Origin: Macrostomum hystrix
Taxonomy: Eukaryota; Platyhelminthes; Macrostomidae
DNA length: 64,000 bases
NCBI GenBank assembly: GCA_950097015.1
Contig: CATNEN010000003.1
Coordinates: 14,365,001-14,429,000 of the forward strand
Direction: 5' to 3'
Part shown: positions 23,463-37,156 of the stretch, piece after piece
How the letters are laid out: each line of letters begins with the position of its first letter
Numbering within the stretch: the first letter of the stretch is position 1
Notes under the pieces: generated by a model
Seen by the model: the letters and a program-made list of their open reading frames with translations, nothing else
Told to the model about the DNA's origin: nothing
Database searches by the model: none
Translations under genes and position numbers: made by a program

Positions 23463-25952
23463 ATATACTATTAGCTTCTGCAAAAAACTGAGTTGTCTAT
23501 GGTCAAAGCGGCTTGTTTCACCGGCGAGTAGTACTTTAAGTAGTGTCTATTCATTTTTTCTTAAAATATATTTTATGTACTAATGACGCACTGATATATT
23601 TTACTAAAATTTTATTTTGTTCTATTATGTAGCTTTTCAGTGATAAGTCGTGTGAATTTTTTTTAGAAGTCAGCAACAAGTTAATAAGTCTGCAACTGTT
23701 TTGTCTGCATTTTCTGCTTTTAATAGCTTTGAAAGTTTTTTTGTTTATATATTCATCTGCTAAAACTAGTTGTTGAACAGAAGCAAAGCAGTTCTTGTTT
23801 GTTCCTTTAAAAAAATTGACAAACAATTGCTTAAGCTTGCTGTTCAGCTATTAAATGACAATAATTTATGCTTATGTTCCTGCTTCAATAGTTTTTCACT
23901 ATTGCACCTAAGATGATTAATTTCTAGTTTTTTTTCTCTTAATAGTACATTGTTTAGTACGTAATTTGAGATGCACCCAAAAGTACATTTTATGTTTCTT
24001 TTGTCAAAAAATTACTTGTTCGATTAACAGTAGGACTACCAAGCCATTTTGCCGCCCGTTTTTTTACCCGACAATTTTTTTGGCAGCGCCCGAATGCTAA
24101 AAGAGTTGGGTGGTGACTGATTGTTTGACAGACTAGGCGATGGTGTCCTGTGGTTGAGCTGCGCCTAATATTTAGGCTTAAGCAGTGAAATATGAGAAAT
24201 TTGCGTCAGGGTGTCCATAGTAGCTTAGTTCCACCTGTTGTAGCCCTTGAAGGTCCAGCTAATCCGTCTAGGTAAAGGTAGGTGACCACCGAAGATGGAG
24301 ATGATGCAGGCACACTCGGGTGACATACTGATCTGTATAGGGGTGTATGAAATACACTAGCTCTTATGGGAAAAATCGGACCTTCGGCCAGAAAAATTGA
24401 ATATCTCGACGGTCTGAAGAGCTGGCGACTTGATTCTTGTTTCAGAAGATGCGCAACAAAAATTTGGCCCGTGTTCTTGAGAGTTTCGTGTGCTTGTATT
24501 GTTCCGTTCGGGTGCAGCAAAAAAATTCTCTGGGGGGTGGGGGAATTCCCCCCCCTCTTGGTAGTTCTACTGATTATGTCTTAAAAACGTGTGCTCATTA
24601 TGCTGTTATTACACAGACAACAAATACTTTCAATTGGTCTTGAAACTTCGCTTTGTGTGTTTTTTTTCATTGAAAAGCTATCTGGGTAAAATTGCTTATT
24701 TTTGTCTTCCAAAAAAACTATTCGTGTCGGTTATAAAACAATGTCCATCTGTTATAGATTAGCTTAACAAAAACAAAAGACTTTTCTGACATGATTTTGT
24801 ATATTCTGTAAAATTGCTTTATATTTAGTCTCATTGCTTGTAGTTTCGTTGTTTTTTTTGCTTAAACTCTGACTAGAAAGAATGCTTTATAGTAAACTTG
24901 CTCTATTCCGAAACTCCTTCTGTTGCTTGATTCTATACATATTATTTAGTAACACTGTATTGTTGCTTATTTTGTCTGTTGAATTTTGAAACCCGTTTGC
25001 ACAGTAAAATACTGGTGTATATTATTTAAACTGACATCTAAACATACTGACATACTCTGTGTAACTTTTAATTACTGTTTAAATTACAAAAAAACTTGAT
25101 CAATAATTACCTATCTGAATTTCATTTTCTCCACGTGTTTCTTCTCTAATGGTTTCTGCAATTTGTTTGTCTTCTCTATGGTGCCTTTGCTTCCGTCTAA
25201 ATTAATTTCCCCTTTTTTATGAGCGCAATTTACTACTTACTAGTAGAAATGTTAAATATCTCGCACAATCCGTCGCTATCAAATTGCTTTGTTTGTTTGT
25301 ACTTTTTATTTTAGATGTTACTAATACTATATTAATTATCGGATTCTTTAATTTTACAAATAGAAAAACATAATAAACACATATTGCCTACACGCGTAAA
25401 AAAATATTACACGCTCACTATTATATATACTTATTCTATAGTAGTAGTAAATAGTTACTTATGACCTTCTATGTCCAATATATGTATCTATATTTAGTTT
25501 TTTCAACTGTTCGTATGTTTTAATCAATTATTCATACCATTAATAGCTTACTAATTATGCTACTGAAAGTAGATAAGACGCATTTTCGTGTCTAACTTTC
25601 TGTCTAATGATTGTATAATTTTAACTAATTCGTTTGTAATAGATTCTTCTGTAGGCTTATATTATCCAGACAGAAAGTTTTGTTCCCTTTTTTCTTTATA
25701 TTTTTTCAAGTTGTTTCTGTCGGTGTTTCTTTCCTATTCTTCTCCTTGCTTCTTTTAGTTTGCCTGTCACAAACAAAGTTTTTTAATTCAAATTCTGCTT
25801 TGAAAAAAATGTAGTTTTTTATTTGGCATTGTCTGTCTGTTGTCAGCCAGCGAAAATAAGATTTTTGTTGTGGCAACATTTTCAAAAGCTCTCGGTGTTT
25901 ATTTTTTCGTTTCTTTAATTTGCAATTTTTTTCTGTGAACTGTAGTTTGTAA
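23463..25952. other. Long AT-rich intergenic stretch, no gene seen
   Basis: No exon recognised. Noted in it: a G/C-run palindrome at about 24530-24560 (gggggaattccccc), and a minus frame 24206-24520 with no family resemblance. T-rich composition continues to the 1.2-kb duplication. Confidence 0.5.
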
Positions 25953-26678
25953 TAGAAGCAAAACTCACTACTGGTCTGTAGACGATGCTTAGTAGTGTAG
26001 TTGTGTTTCTTGTAGTCTTTTTTATAAGCAGACTTGAAATGTTAAAGTTCTAGATTTATATCCAGACATAATTATTATTTCACTTTATTTTGCCAACCAA
26101 TATTTTGCCCAGTTTTACTTCTCTACTCCCAGCCTAATATACTACTGGCGTTGGTGTTCTTAGTAGTATCAGTGTAGCACAAGTATGTTCTTCTAAGCTG
26201 CAAACAATTCAACAGAGCTAAATGACCGTTTTTTGGTAGTTTTCAATCTGCTAGAGCAGGATAGTGTTTTTTATAAGTATCTACCTAACTTTATCTATTA
26301 TATCGATAAGCTAAATTCTTAACCGTTTATATAGTGTAGAAAATTGTGCGACTCTGTGCTTTCTATCTTTGTGAAGAAGTAAAAATTCAGTTAAAAAGTT
26401 CTACCAGAATAAACATAATTAAATATAAGTGCAAGTGTTGTAACAGAAGAAAGAATAAGCAGTGCCGTTTGAAATCCAGTTGAAAGTTTAAAGTTAGTTT
26501 TAGAACGATAGAAAACCATTTTGCGATATTTTCTTTGAGTCCGTTTATTTCTTCATTTTTTGTCACTTAAAAAAATTCGACGATATGTTGACCATTCTAC
26601 TTGTTAGGATACTTGTCAGTAGCAATAACAGAACATGCAGATTATTTTAACTTCCAGTAGATTATTGTAAGCGTAGAA

Positions 26679-27129
26679 CAGGGGTCGGCAAACTCCGACC
26701 CGCGGGCCAGATGCGGTCCTCAAAGCTCCCAAATCCGGCCCGTTCCCCTTTCCGACACCTACAGCATCCTGTTTTATCTTTCCCCTGTGTGTCACCTCTC
26801 CGGTGTGTCATCTCTACCGGGTATCATCTCTCCCGTGTCTCATCTTATCCCATGTCTCCATCTCTCCCATGTCTCCATCTCTCCCGTGTCTCATCTCTAC
26901 CGGGTATCATCTCTCCCGTGTCTCATCTTATCCCATGTCTCCATCTCTCCCGTGTCTCATCTCTCCCGTGTCTCATCTCTCCCGTGTCTCATCTCTCCCG
27001 TGTCTCATCTCTCCCGTGTCTCATCTCTCCCGTGTCTCCATCTCTCCTGTGTCCCATCTCTCCCTATCTCTGATATATTTCTCTTATATTTCTACAGTCA
27101 ATGCGGCCCGCTGTCGTCTTTTAGGTTCT
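26679..27129. mobile_element. Truncated copy of short hAT element (left end and internal array)
   Basis: Begins caggggtcggcaaactccga, a hAT-type terminal inverted repeat, preceded by gcgtagaa. The right terminus is missing because the tandem duplication boundary cuts through the element. Internal sequence includes the cccgtgtctcatctct array. Confidence 0.7.
26830..27070. repeat. 16-bp minisatellite inside the hAT element
   Basis: About 15 units of cccgtgtctcatctct with tatcccatgtctcc variants. Copy B of the duplication retains only ~4 units. The same unit in inverse orientation forms the array at 51295-51910. Confidence 0.9.
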
Positions 27130-27147
27130 ATACCTTTTCTTTTAGGT

Positions 27148-28135
27148 TAGAAGCAAAACTCACTACTGGTCTGTAGACGATGCTTAGTAGTGTAGTTGTG
27201 TTTCTTGTAGTCTTTTTTATAAGCAGACTTGAAATGTTAAAGTTCTAGATTTATATCCAGACATAATTATTATTTCACTTTATTTTGCCAACCAATATTT
27301 TGCCCAGTTTTACTTCTCTACTCCCAGCCTAATATACTACTGGCGTTGGTGTTCTTAGTAGTATTAGTGTAGCACAAGTATGTTATTCTAAGCTGCAAAC
27401 AATTCAAAGAGCTAAATGACCGTTTTTGGTAGTTATCAATCTGCTAGAGCAGGATAGTGTTTTTTATAAGTATCTGCCTAACTTTATCTATTATATCGAT
27501 AAGCTAAATTCTTAACCGTTTATATAGTGTAGAATATTGTGCGACTCTGTGCTTTCTATCTTTGTGAAGAAGTAAAAATTCAGTTAAAAAGTTCTACCAG
27601 AATAAACATAATTAAATATAAGTGCAAGTGTTGTAACAGAAGAAAGAATAAGCAGTGCCGTTTGAAATCCAGTTTAAAGTTAGTTTTAGAACGATAGAAG
27701 AAAACCATTTTGCGATATTTTCTTTGAGTCCGTTTATTTCTTCATTTTTTGTCACTTAAAAAAATTCGACGATATGTTGACCATTCTACTTGTTAGGATA
27801 CTTGTCAGTAGCAATAACAGAACATGCAGATTATTTTAAACTTCCAGTAGATTATTGTAAGCGTAGAACAGCGGCAAACTCTGACCCGCGGGCCAGATGC
27901 GGCCCTCAAAGCTCCCAAATCCGGCCCGTTCCCCTTTCCGACACCTACAGTATCCTGTTTTATCTTTCCCCTGTGTGTCACCTCTCCGGTGTGTCATCTC
28001 TACCGGGTATCATCTCTCCCGTGTCTCATCTTATCCCATGTCTCCATCTCTCCTGTGTCCCATCTCTCCCTATCTCTGATATATTTCTCTTATATTTCTA
28101 CAGTCAATGCGGCCCGCTGTCGTCTTTTAGGTTCT
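27148..28135. repeat. Tandem duplication of ~1.2 kb, copy B
   Basis: Second copy of 25953-27129, shortened mainly by contraction of the internal 16-bp array. Between the copies lies a short filler (27130-27147) ending tttaggt. Confidence 0.93.
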
Positions 28136-28171
28136 CTTCTGGCCCGCTAGCTGATAAGTTTGCCGACCCTG
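27869..28171. mobile_element. Non-autonomous hAT element with 8-bp target-site duplication
   Basis: The left end cagcggcaaactctgac (a 4-bp deletion relative to copy A) and the right end aagtttgccgaccctg are inverted. Both are flanked by the identical octamer gcgtagaa (27861-27868 and 28172-28179). An 8-bp duplication and CAGGG(G)TCGGCAAACT ends are hallmarks of hAT elements. It is 303 bp long with no transposase frame. Confidence 0.85.
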
Positions 28172-28221
28172 GCGTAGAAGATATTATTCGCGCTGTTGAT
28201 TGGTTTGAATTAAAGCAGCTC

Positions 28222-28227
28222 TTTATT
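28222..28227 (-). terminator. Poly(A) signal AATAAA of the Kv-beta gene
   Basis: TTTATT on the plus strand reads AATAAA on the minus strand, about 425 nt downstream of the Kv-beta stop codon. It is the first canonical signal after the stop. Confidence 0.5.
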
Positions 28228-28651
28228 TAAAAAATTCGAAATTGTTTCTGGGTGTCTCGAAATACTGACTTCATTAACTGTCTAAGGGCTTCACGCAAGA
28301 GAACATTTTTATGAGCGTTGCCATAGCAACTAGCCTTCAGGAGACCACGCAGTGTCTGCCACTGTGGTGCCTTCGCTGCTGCTGCTGCAATTGCACCTGA
28401 TGCTGATACTGCCTGGATCGGAACCTAGCTCTAAGCGAGCTTTGTCCGCCGTTGCCGCTGCTGCTGCTGCTGCTGTTGCCGCCGCCACCGGCGATTAATA
28501 CAGGTCCAACTCCGACTAAAAGTACACCGCCGATGGAGGCGGACAATGAGCCGCCGACAGGTGCTGCTTTCCTGTGTTTCTGGTGCTTTTTCTGCTTCGG
28601 CTGCTGCTGCTGCTGAGTTTCCCCGATGTTCTCTTGCGCTTGCCCGCACCG

Positions 28652-31600
28652 TCAGCTGACTGCGGAGGAGTCGGCTGCCGATATGTTCTGGCCTGCTGGG
28701 TCCTGCGGCTCGCTGCCTGGTGTGTCTGTTGATTAATAAGGTACCTAGATGTCTCACTTCATTCCCACTCATTTCCTTTACCGTCCACCCCAATAGTCTC
28801 TCGCATTTTTCATCCCAAAAAATGTTTTCTCTTAATCCTCCATCCATTAAATCTCTTACCTTCTTAATCCTACATCCCCTTAATCTCTCGCTTCTTAATC
28901 CTACATCCCATTAATCCCTTGCCTTCTTAATCCTCCATCCCGTTAATCCCTCGCCTTCTTAATCCTACATCCCATTAATCCCTCGCCTTCCTAATCCTAC
29001 ACCCCCTTAATCCCTCGCCATCCTAATCCTACACCCCGTTAATCCCTCGCCTTCTTAATCCTCCATCCCGTTAATCCCTCGCTTTCCTAATCCTACACCC
29101 CGTTAATCCCTCGCCTTCTTAATCCTCCATCCCGTTAATCCCTCGCCTTCTGAATCCTCCATCCCCTTAATCCCTCGCCTTCTTAATCCTTCACCCCGTT
29201 AATCCCTTAACTTCTTAATCCTACACCTCCTTAATCCACATCCTTCCTAATCCGACATCCTCTCCCATTTGATCTTTTCCCCGTAATCCCTCTCCCTCCT
29301 GTTCCCGAATTATTAGATAACTCACCCAGAACAATGCTACCGATCTCGTCCATAATCTGTGGCGTAAGTCTGCCGGCCACTAGGACAGCCAGGATGTCCT
29401 CGTACAGCTGAGAGGCACAGCTGGCTCCTAGAAGTACGCAGTGAACGCTGCGATTGCGCAGGCACCAAGCAATGGCCAGCTGTGCCAGGCTGCAGTTCAA
29501 CTGCTCAGCCAGCGGACTCAGCCGACGAAGTGTCGCCTGTTGATGGCGTCCCTCTTCGCTGAGAATTTTCTCCCTTAGTCTGCTGTAGCTGAGCAGTTTC
29601 ATGATGGGTTGTTTGGGTAAATCGATTTTAGCTAATTTTAGATTGCTTTAGCGATCGATATTGATTCTTTTTAGCTCCCTTATGGGTCGATATTGATTCT
29701 TTTAGCTGGTTTTATCGATCGATATTAATTATTTTAGCTGGGTTTATCGATCGATATTGATTCTTAAATTTGGCTTTATCGATCGATATTAATTCTATTT
29801 GTTGGCTTTATCAATCGATATCGACTCTTTTAGTAAGCCTTATCGATCGATATTGATTTTATTGTTTCGGTTCCTCGATCGATATTAATTATTTAATTTG
29901 GGTTTATCGATCGATATAGATTCTTTCAGTTGGGTTTATCGATCGATATTAATTCTATTAGTTGGGTTCTTCGATCGATGTTGACTCTGTTAGTTAGCTT
30001 TATCGATCGATATTGATTTTTTTATTTAAGTTTATCGATCGATATTAATTCTTTAATTTGGGTTTATATTTACTGTTTTTGTTGATCGATAATTCTTTTT
30101 GCAAATTTATTTCGATCAATATGCCTTTAAGGATAGTATTTTTAATGAAATCCTTATTGATCGAAACTAAATATTGTACCGAACAGCCGCGCTCACTACT
30201 TACCCCTTCAGCGAAGCCCTGGATCCTGTCGGCACGCCGTCGTCGTATTTTCCAGACAGAATGCCCCCAGCCAGCGGGCTCCAGGTCAGCAGGCCAATAC
30301 CGAGCCGTCTCTGCAGGTCGATCTGCTGATCGCCCAGTTTGTCCCTCTGGAACAGGCTGTACTCCACCTGCTCCGCTGACGGTGGAATCAGATTGAACTG
30401 CCGAGCAACCGAGTGCGCCTCCATGACCTCTGTTGGGGACCATCTGGTTGGGGAGATCGACTTCGATTATTCCCCTTCTCTTCCTCTACTCACTTCTTAA
30501 CCTATCAACCTTTCGATTGGATTGTCTTTCTTTGATCTAATTTTTTGTCTTAGCTTCAAATTTTAAAATCCCAAATCCAAAATCCCAATCGCATTCCTCA
30601 CCTCGAAGTTCCCCAATAGAACGCCCAGCCCTGATTGATGCAGAACGTGAAAGCCCGCACAATCTCCTCCATCGTTGTGTTGGGATCTGGCCGGTTGGCG
30701 AACACCAAATCCACATAGGACACTCGGAGTCTTTGCAGCGAAGCTAGTAATCCTTCAACAATGCGCTTCCTAGACAAGCCGCATTCCGTAGCCGCCTCGC
30801 CGCCCCAGCAGATTTTGGTGCTGATGATGTAGGACGATCTGCGCCAAGTCTTGCGCTGCAACAGCCGGCCAAGGAGGTCCTCGGCTAGACCGGAGGCGTA
30901 CGCTTCAGCCGTGTCAAACAAATTTATGCCGCACGCATAGGCTAGGGTCAGCAGATCGTCAGCTACGGAGTCTGTTCGTCAGTTTGTAGGGACTAGCTAT
31001 AGCGTGACGCTATCAAATGCTATGTTTAAGCTACCATGCTCCCAAATCCCCAAATTTAAGGTACCATGTTCCCCAATCCCCAAATTTAGCTACCATGTTC
31101 CCCAATCCCCAAATTTAGCTACCATGTTCCCAAATCCCCAAATTTAAGGTACCATGTTCCCCAATCCCCAAATTTAGCTACCATGTTCCCCAATCCCCAA
31201 ATTTAGCTACCATGTTCCCAAATCCCCAAATTTAAGGTACCATGTTCCCAAATCCCCAAATTTAAGGTACCATGTTCCTAAATCCCCAAATTTAGCTACC
31301 ATGTTCCCAAATCCCCAAATTTAGCTACCATGTTCCCAAATCCCCAAATTTAAGGTACCATGTTCCCAAATCCCCAAATTTAACGTACCATGTTCCCAAA
31401 TCCCCAAATTTAGCTACCATATTGCCCAATTCCCAAATTTAAGGTACCATGTTCCCAAATCCCCAAATTTAAGCTACCATGTTTCCAAATTAGATAGTTC
31501 TGTAAACTGAAGCACTGAGGAATACATTTTCTACTTGTATCCCTTAGCTGAAATTCGAACTAATGACCTCTTAGTGGGAACTCCAATGCTACAAGTTTTT

Positions 31601-31973
31601 ATGTTCATAAATACAGAGACCTGCATTTATTAATAAATCAACTAGTGCTCTGTTATTTACCATTCACTTGGTTGGCAAAGGTGACCCAGGTACCCAGGCC
31701 GATGCTAGACACCCTTAGACCAGTTCGACCTAGATAATTATAGTGCTGCTTTGCGTCCAAGCGGAACAGACCATCGGGCTGTTGCTTCGGCTGCTGCTGT
31801 TGCGGCAACTGCCTCTGTCTTTCTTCCATCGGTCTCGAGGGCAGCGAATAGTGATAGATCATAGTTGATGGCGATGAGGACTGGGAGGCGTAGGCGGCGC
31901 GCCTCGCTGAGCTGCTGGCTGGCGATGAGGAAAATCTGGCGTCGGGTAAGTGACGCTCTTTGATCACCTCCAT
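28652..31973 (-). CDS. KCNAB: Voltage-gated potassium channel beta subunit (Kv-beta, aldo-keto reductase family)
   Basis: Minus-strand exons 31661-31973, 30602-30971, 30204-30443, 29326-29588 and 28652-28725 have phases 1, 2, 2 and 1 at the junctions. They close exactly to 419 aa, the usual Kv-beta length. The start ATG at 31973 lies in an exon that opens at 31995 after a pyrimidine acceptor, so a 5' UTR exon lies upstream. The core opens [20 protein letters not shown]. The aldo-keto reductase residues are visible as Asp/Tyr in NLFDTAEAY (~124, 129), Lys in ISTKICWGG (~157) and Asn in VFANRPDP (~197). Further family strings are [34 protein letters not shown] and LAIAWCLRN. These cytoplasmic, NADP(H)-binding subunits associate with Kv1-type channels and modulate inactivation and trafficking. 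The ~70-residue N-terminus is Ser/Gln-rich, and the C-terminal tail is divergent. Three of its four introns carry a private minisatellite. Confidence 0.95.
28831..29260. repeat. 16/32-bp array in the last intron of Kv-beta
   Basis: Units read ttaatccctcgccttctta then atcctccatcccg. The 32-bp period is made of two related 16-bp halves (taatccctcgccttct, taatcctccatcccgt). About 13 copies fill most of intron 28726-29325. Confidence 0.9.
29630..30070. repeat. 32-bp array with palindromic ATCGATCGAT core in Kv-beta intron
   Basis: About 13 copies of tatcgatcgatattgattct plus a variable gttgggttt segment, within intron 29589-30203. Each unit holds a TATCGATCGATA palindrome. Confidence 0.9.
31010..31490. 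repeat. ~30-bp array in the first coding intron of Kv-beta
   Basis: About 16 units of accatgttcccaaatcccca followed by aattta, alternating 29 and 31 bp (tagct versus taaggt). It lies in intron 30972-31660. Confidence 0.9.
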
Positions 31974-32029
31974 GCCTGCTGAATCGATCACCGTTCTGTT
32001 TGAAAATGGGGTAGGAATGACTAAAAAGT

Positions 32030-32420
32030 ACATAGAGGCGTGAGGTGGGTGTTTTGAGGGTTTTGAAATGAGAGGCGAGAAATAGCCTAGTGGCGTGGGG
32101 TTGTTGTCTGAAGGGTTAGAGGTCAGAACAGATAACCCTGAGTGGCGTGAGGTGGTTGTCGTCAGGGATAGGAATGAAAGACGAAAAACTGCTTAGTGGC
32201 GTGGGGTGGGTGCCGTAAGGGTTTGGAAATGAAAGACGAGAAATAGCCGAGTGGCGTGGGGTTGTTGTCTGAAGGGTTAGAAATCAGACAAGACAACCCT
32301 GAGGGGCATCGTCAGGGTTAGGAATGAGAGACGAAAACGCTGGATGGCGTGAGGTGGATTTCCGTATGGTTTAAAAATGACGGACGAAAAACATCCGAGG
32401 GGCGTGAAACGGGTAAAAAT
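32030..32420. repeat. Imperfect ~60-bp repeat upstream of Kv-beta
   Basis: Degenerate units share gcgtgaggtgggtgt, gaagggttag and gaaagacgag. They lie just 5' of the first coding exon of Kv-beta, probably in its 5'-most intron. Confidence 0.7.
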
Positions 32421-33563
32421 CATCAGAGTAGAAAAGGGGCTGATGCACGAATTGAAAATTCATGTAGAAAGCAAACGTAATGTAATTTAATTTTAACTCA
32501 CCACATTTACCTATAATATAACTACGACCAACCGCCAAAATTTAAACGACTGTTTAATCCAAAACCAAGCAATACTTCGTACATACCATGGCTATATATG
32601 AAGCCAAAAAATAGCCTAGGAAAATCATTGGTCCATCGGGCTAAAGCCTCTAGGAAAAAAATGAACGCCGTGGCAAGGCAACTCTTTTTGGGATCTGAGA
32701 GAGAGAGACCTAGTGGGTAGAGATCTGAGTTGACTGACTCTGAGGCTACACTGTGTTGGGAAGAGAAAAAAATGCTATCTGGTACCCAGTCACACAATTA
32801 TAGGCCTGAATTTTTCATTAATAATTCTGCATCCTGGACCCTCTGTCTCTGAGGGTGCCGCCTAAATGTAATGTATGAGGCTAGGCTAGCTATATTAACG
32901 GTTCGCTTGTTTGCTTCCAACCAACTCACTCGCCCGCCCAGCTTGGCAACAACAGTTTTTATGAAATTAATTTTCAAACATTGCCTTCTGCCAAACTGAC
33001 TGCTCCGTTCTTGGGGGTGAGGATAAAATACCGTTTCTAAATCCCGATTCTTGCCCAGTGCACAAGCAGCACTCAGTGAAAAAGCTGAAACGTCATTCCT
33101 GGTTTGTTCTGTTTGCGATACCTATCATATCTTGCAGTATAACAAAATCAAAGTAATGCGGAACAGTGACTCCGGGCGTAAATCCTCCAGCGAAAAAGTC
33201 TTACGAAGAGTGGCAGTAAAATACGGATTGGGTTAATTTACTTGCAAAATTAACAAAACTTTGAATGGAACGACATGGAACAGACTAGAGACATTGAACC
33301 AATTCAGAAAGAATTATCCGATCTGCGATTAGACAATAATATTTGCTAGGTTGACGCGAGATAAAGATTAAAGATGCACGAACAAGTTGGAATGTGAAAT
33401 ATTGTTGCCTTAATCACTTTGTTGTTGACCTTCCCATTATAAAAACAGATCCCTAGATGTTTTTTAAACTGAGGGAATTCAAACTGAGTTATCCTATTGT
33501 GGTTATCTTATTACATAGAAGCCAGTGACATGATTTTTTTGCTCAGTGATTTTGGCCATAGAC
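32421..33563. other. Region between Kv-beta 5' end and hAT relic
   Basis: No exon or promoter could be pinned down. Frames at 32522-32797 (-) and 33051-33236 (+) show no family resemblance. It presumably contains the Kv-beta promoter or an untranslated exon. Confidence 0.4.
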
Positions 33564-34935
<1,372 letters not shown>

Positions 34936-35355
34936 CTGATTATTGTTTTTCAGGTTCTCTTACTATGACAAAATACTTTTTTTAGCAGAAAGACAATTGA
35001 AGGTTCTCTAAAAAGTTAAAGATAAAGGAGTAATTTGATTGTACTCGTAAAAATGACAATAAATAAAGGGTGTTTTTTTGTTGCATAGTGTCCATATGCT
35101 GTTTTTCTACACAATGAAGGCTCGTTATCAGCATTGCTGTATTGCTTTTTTTCTGCACGTGCTTTCCGTTGTTAAATCTATTGAACTCACCATTAGTGAG
35201 AAATTTGCAAGTGTGTTTATGACTACGGACGAAACATTTAGGCTAGTTAAATGCATTCAATATAAAGATACCGAATGTCGAAATATATATTCTATACTGA
35301 TATTTTAGGCGGAATAACTATTTCGGCGTCTTAATTGTTTTTAAGGTAAGCCTGG
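34936..35355. other. Intergenic spacer, nothing recognised
   Basis: AT-rich. The frame at 35078-35308 has no supported homology. It would be the place to look for the missing hAT terminus. Confidence 0.4.
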
Positions 35356-36872
35356 AACTAAAAACCAAGGAAATTTAGTAGTAGTAGTGGTTGTAGTAGT
35401 AGAGTAGTAGTATTAGTTGCACTAGTAGTAGTAACAGCAGCAGCAGTAGTATTAGTTGCAGTAGTAGTAGTTAGTAACAGCAGCAGCAGTAGTATTAGTT
35501 GTAGTAGTAGTAGTAGTAACAGCAGCAGCAGTAGCATTAGTTGTAGTAGTAGTAGTTAGTAAAAGCAGCAGCAGTAGTATTAGTTGTAGTAGTAGTAGTA
35601 ACAGCAGCAGCAGTAGTATTAGTTGTAGTAGTAGTAGTAACAGCAGCAGCAGTAGTATTAGTTGTAGTAGTAGTAGTAACAGCAGCAGCAGTAGTATTAG
35701 TTGCAGTAGTAGTAGTAACAGCAGCAGCAGTAGTATTAGTTGTAGTAGTAGTAGTAGTAACAGCAGCAGCAGTAGTATTAGTTGTAGTAGTAGTAGTAAC
35801 AGCAGCAGCAGTAGTATTAGTTGTAGTAGTAGTAGTAACAGCAGCAGCAGTAGTATTAGTTGTAGTAGTAGTAGTAACAGCAGCAGCAGTAGTATTAGTT
35901 GTAGTAGTAGTAGTAGTAACAGCAGCAGCAGTAGTATTAGTTGTAGTAGTAGTAGTAACAGCAGCAGCAGTAGTATTAGTTGTAGTAGTAGTAGTAACAG
36001 CAGCAGCAGTAGTATTAGTTGTAGTAGTAGTAGTAACAGCAGCAGCAGTAGTATTAGTTGTAGTAGTAGTAGTAGTAACAGCAGCAGCAGTAGTATTAGT
36101 TGTAGTAGTAGTAGTAACAGCAGCAGCAGTAGTATTAGTTGCAGTAGTAGTAGTAACAGCAGCAGCAGTAGTATTAGTTGTAGTAGTAGTAGTAACAGCA
36201 GCAGCAGTAGTATTAGTTGTAGTAGTAGTAGTAACAGCAGCAGCAGTAGTATTAGTAGTAGTAGTAGTTAGTAACAGCAGCAGCAGTAGTATTAGTTGTA
36301 GTAGTAGTAGTTAGTAACAGCAGCAGCAGTAGTATTAGTTGTAGTAGTAGTAGTAACAGCAGCAGCAGTAGTATTAGTTGTAGTAGTAGTAGTAACAGCA
36401 GCAGCAGTATGTTAGTTGTAGTAGTAGTAGTAACAGCAGCAGCAGTAGTATTAGTTGTAGTAGTAGTAGTAACAGCAGCAGCAGTAGTGTTAGTTGTAGT
36501 AGTAGTAGTAACAGCAGCAGCAGTAGTATTAGTTGTGGTAGTAGTAGTAACAGCAGCAGCAGTAGTATTAGTTGTAGTAGTAGTAGTAACAGCAGCAGCA
36601 GTAGTATTAGTTGTAGTAGTAGTAGTAACAGCAGCAGCAGTAGTATTAGTTGTAGTAGTAGTAGTAACAGCAGCAGCAGTAGTATTAGTTGTAGTAGTAG
36701 TAGTAACAGCAGCAGCAGTAGTATTAGTTGTAGTAGTAGTAGTAACAGCAGCAGCAGTAATATTAGTTGTAGTAGTAGTAGTAACAGCAGCAGCAGTAGT
36801 ATTAGTTGTAGTAGTAGTTAGTAACAGCAGCAGCAGTAGTATTAGTTGTAGTAGTAGTAGTAACTGTAGTAC
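35356..36872. repeat. 36-bp array of GTA and CAG trinucleotide blocks
   Basis: About 40 units, each agtattagttgtagtagtag then tagtaacagcagcagc, with 33-39-bp length variants from changes in GTA copy number. It reads open on both strands because the period is a multiple of three. It sits just upstream of the ceramidase gene and is a compound trinucleotide minisatellite. Confidence 0.95.
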
Positions 36873-37156
36873 CATCGGAACGCACATCAGCAAGTAATAA
36901 AATTTATAATTCTCAGTCGTCTATGGCCCAAAGACTAAACCAAAGCAATAGATAAAAGCTGCAGTACATACAAATTATATATTTATTCGGCTCATCCTAA
37001 AGTGCAATCGTATTGCCAGCCAGTCAGTCAGTCAGACATATTTCAATGGCGCCAAGATATCTTAAAGCATTGTTCAGCGAAAATATTTTAGTTTGTCATT
37101 TTCGAATAGAGCAACTTTTCATTCCGACGTCGCGCCCGATTCAGGAAGCCGTCTTC
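36873..37156 (+). promoter_or_regulatory. Presumed 5' region/UTR of the ceramidase gene
   Basis: Unique sequence between the array and the ATG. A plausible acceptor (cccgattcag, ending 37144) lies 12 nt before the chosen ATG, so an untranslated exon may precede. No clear TATA box was assigned. Confidence 0.3.

Larger units (their letters stand above)
25953..27129. repeat. Tandem duplication of ~1.2 kb, copy A
   Basis: Starts tagaagcaaaactcactact and matches 27148-28135 almost base for base, apart from small indels and a longer internal 16-bp array. The offset is 1195 bp at the left ends. It includes the left part of a hAT-type element but lacks that element's right end. Confidence 0.93.

Noticed and set aside
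24206-24520. 104-aa minus frame
   Set aside because: No recognisable domain, no splice context, and overlapping frames on the plus strand are equally open.
24529-24560. G-run/C-run palindrome gggggaattccccc as a regulatory or quadruplex site
   Set aside because: Only two G-runs of useful length on one strand, with no conserved context. Noted but not supported as a feature.
28337-28847. Minus frames with poly-Gln/Ser near the Kv-beta 3' end
   Set aside because: The exon phase from 29326 selects a third frame that stops at 28652. These frames are partly 3' UTR and partly shadow.
30045-30443. 132-aa minus frame overlapping a Kv-beta exon
   Set aside because: Wrong frame. The Kv-beta frame at 30204-30443 matches the family exactly.
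36252-36897. Long Thr/Ala/Val frames across 36.2-36.9 kb
   Set aside because: Trinucleotide-based minisatellite, open on both strands, with no start context, conserved domain or exon signals.
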